This document shows, in pieces, positions 61,140 through 64,000 of a stretch of 64,000 nt of DNA (position 1 is its first letter; the number at the start of each line of letters is the position of its first letter). Below the pieces are notes generated by a model. The model was given only the letters and a program-made list of their open reading frames with translations. It did not search any database and was not told the DNA's origin. The position numbers and the translations under genes are program-made. Origin of the DNA: Anaerolineales bacterium (GTDB lineage Bacteria > Chloroflexota > Anaerolineae > Anaerolineales > UBA11858); assembly GCA_028278545.1 (NCBI GenBank), contig JANQED010000120.1, forward strand, positions 222,219-286,218, in the 5' to 3' direction.

Positions 61140-61982
61140 GTGGATAAACAGTTACCCCGCTTCTTCCATATTGGAACCCAAAAGGCCGCTAGCAGCTATC
61201 TCTTCAATCTGCTAAAATCACACCCCGAAATTTCTTTGTGCCCGCTTCAGGATATCAACTTCTATCGAGATGCGAAATACAATCGTGGCATCGGTTGGTA
61301 CCTGAGTTGCTTCCCAGACCCGGGGATACGTATTGACACATCTCCTAAACTCTTTATGAGTGGCAGCGAGGCTGCACCAAGGATCAAACAGGTACTTGGT
61401 GACCAGCAGCCATTGTTTTTGCTGATTTTGCGCAATCCGATTGATTATGTACATTCACATTTCCAGATGCATCTGCGCAAAGGTTACTTCAAGAGCAATC
61501 CTGAAAGATATCCTGAACTCACAGAGAATTTGGTTGAATTTGTGCGCTTATACCCGGTGTATTTGAGGAGAGGTTATTATGCCGAAATCCTCGAAAACGA
61601 GTGGTTCTCGCGTTTTGCTAAGCAGCAGTTCAAAATTGTTGTCTTCGAAGAGTTAATTGCTAATACGGAAGATGTAATCGGGGAAATTCTATCGTTTTTC
61701 GGCCTTACTCCGATGCCACTAAGCACACACACCAGCAGCAAGAACAAAATGCTACGATACCCCATCTTCTACAAAATGCGAGATAGGATTACAAAATTCT
61801 CTAAACTGAAGGCATTTTTAAAACGAAGTGGACTATTCAACCGATTTTATGAAGATATACTAACGGAGAAGGTTGCGCTCTCAGAAAAAGACCGCAATTG
61901 GATGAAGGGCATTTATCAGGATGATGTCGCGCGGCTCAAAGATTTGCTGGAGAGTGATATTCCAAGTTGGGGGGATTTTTAA
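61140..61982 (+). CDS. Sulfotransferase-like protein 5
   Basis: A 280-residue sulfotransferase of the heparan N-sulfotransferase-like (Sulfotransfer_1) group, starting at GTG. The 5' loop is FFHIGTQKAASSYLFNLL near residue 8, close to the GVRKGGT type of that group, and the 3' loop is LLILRNPIDYVHSHFQMHL near 98. DTSPKLFMS near 64 and LENEWFSRFAKQQFKIVVFEEL near 155 (cited for the VFEEL/YE-L strand) match the fold. All PAPS-binding elements are present. It is followed 15 bases later by a membrane protein. Confidence 0.92.
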   Translation: MDKQLPRFFHIGTQKAASSYLFNLLKSHPEISLCPLQDINFYRDAKYNRGIGWYLSCFPDPGIRIDTSPKLFMSGSEAAPRIKQVLGDQQPLFLLILRNPIDYVHSHFQMHLRKGYFKSNPERYPELTENLVEFVRLYPVYLRRGYYAEILENEWFSRFAKQQFKIVVFEELIANTEDVIGEILSFFGLTPMPLSTHTSSKNKMLRYPIFYKMRDRITKFSKLKAFLKRSGLFNRFYEDILTEKVALSEKDRNWMKGIYQDDVARLKDLLESDIPSWGDF

Positions 61983-61997
61983 GAAGTACGTTATCGC

Positions 61998-63191
61998 ATG
62001 AGTGAGCTGAAATTGCCGAAATTTCTTGAACGTTATGCCTGCTGGTTGCCAATATTATCAGCTGTTGCAATTTGGTCAGTCTTTTTCGCTTATCTCGGTG
62101 TCCGTTATGGTGGAGACACTCCTCGCTATCTTACCGGCGCTGAGCGGTTTCTAAAGGGGCTTCCGTTACAGGGTGATCAAAATCAATTCTTGGGCTATAT
62201 TCTTTTTGTCGCCACAATGTTTTCCATGGGGTTTAGAGAGCTAGGAATAATTGTTGTTCAGGTTATTTTCACTTCATTGGCCGGAGTGGCAATTTATGAT
62301 ATGGGACGACGTATTGCTGGGGAGTTGACCGGGGTTTTGGGGGTATGTTTGTTCATCGCCAATTTAGATGTAATCCGCTGGTCATTTTATTTGCTCACTG
62401 ATTCTTTGTTCATCTCGTTGCTAACTATTACATTTTGGGCTTTTTATAGGGCAGTTATCCAACCAAGACCACTCTGGCGGATTGCATTGGTAGTATTCTT
62501 GATGTTAGGCCTTGCTACCATCCGCCCTAATGGCTGGATTCTGTTGCCGCTATTTGCGGGATTTTTTCTTTTTATTATCTGGCAAAAGCATGGTTGGAAA
62601 TTTGCGATTCCGAGCTTGGCTGTAATAGTCACATTAGCTGTTGTGATTTTTGGGTTGCCTTATGTGCGTGGTGTGACCCAGTATCACCCGTTACAAATGC
62701 TGTCTCGAGCCGAAGGCGTATACTCGAACACTGTGGAGGGTTTTGTGATATGGGGTTATCCTGAGAATCAAGTCACTATGCCGCTCGAAGATCAACGGGT
62801 TGATTCTGGTTCCATGGCTGTATTGTCATACTGTTGGCGGCATGTTGCGGACTGTACTGGAATCTTCTTGCGGAGAGCTTTTTTCGCTGTCGCAAGCACT
62901 CGCCCATTCTATTCATTTCACCACAACTTGGCCCTTATCCTGGTATTGCCCTTTTTGTATTTTTTTGCTATGCTGGGTTTCATCTCACGCAGGATGGAGC
63001 CGATTACATGGCTGATAATTGCAGTTATCATATTGCACCTTTCTTTTATCGCTATTACTCACGCTGATTCGGATGGCCGCTTTTGGGCGTATGTGTTGCC
63101 AATAATCTCTCTTTATAGTGCCGTTGGATTTAATTGGGTGCTAGAACGATCTCTTAGGCTACTTCTGTTGGATCGGCTGTCGATGCTTTAG
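61998..63191 (+). CDS. GT-C-like polytopic membrane glycosyltransferase
   Basis: A 397-residue membrane protein with about 10 helices, ATG start. After the first helix the external loop has RYGGDTPRYLTGAERFLKG (Asp near residue 39), the acidic D-x-x-R/Y pattern of PMT/ArnT-type GT-C enzymes. RPNGWILLPLFAGFFLF near 175 is a conserved GT-C membrane motif. It may transfer a sugar from a lipid carrier at the outer face, or act as the polymerase of the locus, for which no separate Wzy was found. It closes the polysaccharide cluster. Confidence 0.78.
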   Translation: MSELKLPKFLERYACWLPILSAVAIWSVFFAYLGVRYGGDTPRYLTGAERFLKGLPLQGDQNQFLGYILFVATMFSMGFRELGIIVVQVIFTSLAGVAIYDMGRRIAGELTGVLGVCLFIANLDVIRWSFYLLTDSLFISLLTITFWAFYRAVIQPRPLWRIALVVFLMLGLATIRPNGWILLPLFAGFFLFIIWQKHGWKFAIPSLAVIVTLAVVIFGLPYVRGVTQYHPLQMLSRAEGVYSNTVEGFVIWGYPENQVTMPLEDQRVDSGSMAVLSYCWRHVADCTGIFLRRAFFAVASTRPFYSFHHNLALILVLPFLYFFAMLGFISRRMEPITWLIIAVIILHLSFIAITHADSDGRFWAYVLPIISLYSAVGFNWVLERSLRLLLLDRLSML

Positions 63192-63394
63192 ATAAAGCCA
63201 TCCGTCAGCACACAATCTTAATCCGACGGCGGGCCGAAATTACTTGGCACAGTCTTCTGCTACCAATGATCAAAGGCCACCGTCCGTGCAAGGTCTTGCT
63301 GATGTCCAAACCTTCTTATTTTTTGATGTCTTTGCCAAGCAAATTGCTATGGTTTTTTGAATAGATTGGTGCTTTACTAGAGAAAGGGTATAGT

Positions 63395-63954
63395 ATGGAG
63401 AATAGTATTAGCGAAATTATTGGATCGAATTATAAAATGTACCCTTTGGAGCCTTTAGCAAAAAGAATCAGACAAAAAATATTGAAACCTGAAAAACGTC
63501 AATTAAAATTGACGCTTATTGTCTCGGAATCGGGTAAAAGTATAAACTTTTGACAGCAACCGAACATAATAAAAAGAAAATGATCAATCTTCAGGAAACC
63601 ATTTGGCGGATAAATAGGTTTGATTTTGTCCCAAAAATTGTATTTGTGGACGATAATCGCGTCCTTCTTGAGTTCATCGAGGGTCGATTTCCAAATGTTC
63701 AGTCTAAAAAGTTTGTCTCAGCGTTTGCCAGTTGCTTAGCCCATGTCCACAATCAATCAATAAGCAGTAGGCCCGCCAGTGAATTTTACGAATGTATCCA
63801 GCGCGATTTGGTGTTTCTGGTTGGCGAAAGCGCAATTTGCCGACAAGAATCTAAATACATTTCACAGCGCATTGATTCGATTATGCCCAACAAAATTAGG
63901 ACTACTGGTCTGTCCATCATAAAAGATAAATGTGGCACGCATCTTGCTCCCTGA
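63395..63954 (+). pseudogene. Decayed APH/choline-kinase-like protein
   Basis: An ATG at 63395 opens MENSISEIIGSNYKMYPLEP and LTLIVSESGKSINF, stopping at TGA 63551. One T missing from the run at 63547-63551 would join it to the next frame (LTATEHNKKKMINLQETIW, FDFVPKIVFVDDNRVLLEFI), which resembles the N-lobe of aminoglycoside-phosphotransferase-like kinases with a Leu-Glu-Phe-Ile-Glu-Gly hinge. The second frame ends at 63954 at LSIIKDKCGTHLAP, where the catalytic HxD and DxD loops should begin but are not seen. It is probably a broken gene or an assembly error near the window end. Confidence 0.55.
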
Positions 63955-64000
63955 ATTGCGACACAAACGGCTGAGCAGGAGAGTGAGGAAATGAAACAAA

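Noticed and set aside
63192..63394. CCGTC...GACGG inverted repeat after the polysaccharide locus
   Set aside because: Five base pairs with an 18-base loop is within chance; no insertion-sequence ends or transposase were found.

Overview
The window most resembles a chromosome segment of a Chloroflexota bacterium, probably class Anaerolineae. This rests on gene style, not on a marker gene: threonine/proline-rich TPT linkers after membrane anchors, many GAF-domain histidine kinases, frequent GTG/TTG starts, and an ECF transporter with fused ATPases. There is no rRNA, CRISPR array, recognisable IS element or phage module.

Layout. 1-9.8 kb is housekeeping and signalling: a YugP-type metallopeptidase (cut by the edge), an S41 peptidase, a HAD phosphatase coupled to a CoA-transferase subunit, mutL, a secreted propeller-like protein, then a minus-strand operon of response regulator/CpaE-like ATPase, sirtuin and GAF histidine kinase. 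9.8-16.8 kb holds tilS and then a compact module: an HTH/solute-binding regulator, a lipoprotein of sulfite-oxidase-like fold, a TiaS-like protein, and a complete ECF transporter (EcfAA', EcfT, EcfS) with a second sulfite-oxidase-like protein inside it. No substrate is known to me; this is the best candidate here for an undescribed system. 16.8-22.9 kb is accessory: a recombinase-like protein that has lost catalytic residues, an SGNH hydrolase, small secreted or membrane proteins, a UDG-like protein and a frameshifted pentapeptide-repeat gene.

23-32 kb: a CAU-anticodon tRNA, a P1-family peptidase, coaBC, a membrane TPR protein beside a 1287-residue multi-GAF histidine kinase, and an M23 lipoprotein. 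32.2-36.3 kb: tRNA-Pro(GGG), a membrane HhH/Excalibur protein, a copy of the 5' half of the same tRNA, and a Ser/Thr kinase fused to a TIR domain. 36.3-46.2 kb is metabolic: a cysteine-desulfurase-like enzyme, an alpha/alpha-toroid protein, a zinc alcohol dehydrogenase, GH97 glycosidase, a frameshifted membrane protein, a Nudix hydrolase, then a minus-strand run of SRAP, glycerate 2-kinase and hydroxyacid dehydrogenase.

46.3-63.2 kb is a cell-surface polysaccharide locus: two large GT-C-like membrane proteins, five GT4 glycosyltransferases, a Wzz-like chain-length protein, a Wzx-like flippase and five sulfotransferase-like proteins, one of them on the opposite strand. Together they suggest a sulfated exopolysaccharide. 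The second half is visibly more AT-rich than the rest, suggesting transfer. The window ends in a frameshifted kinase-like fragment. Three genes carry an apparent single-base frameshift (near 22198, 41760 and 63548); these may be real decay or assembly errors.
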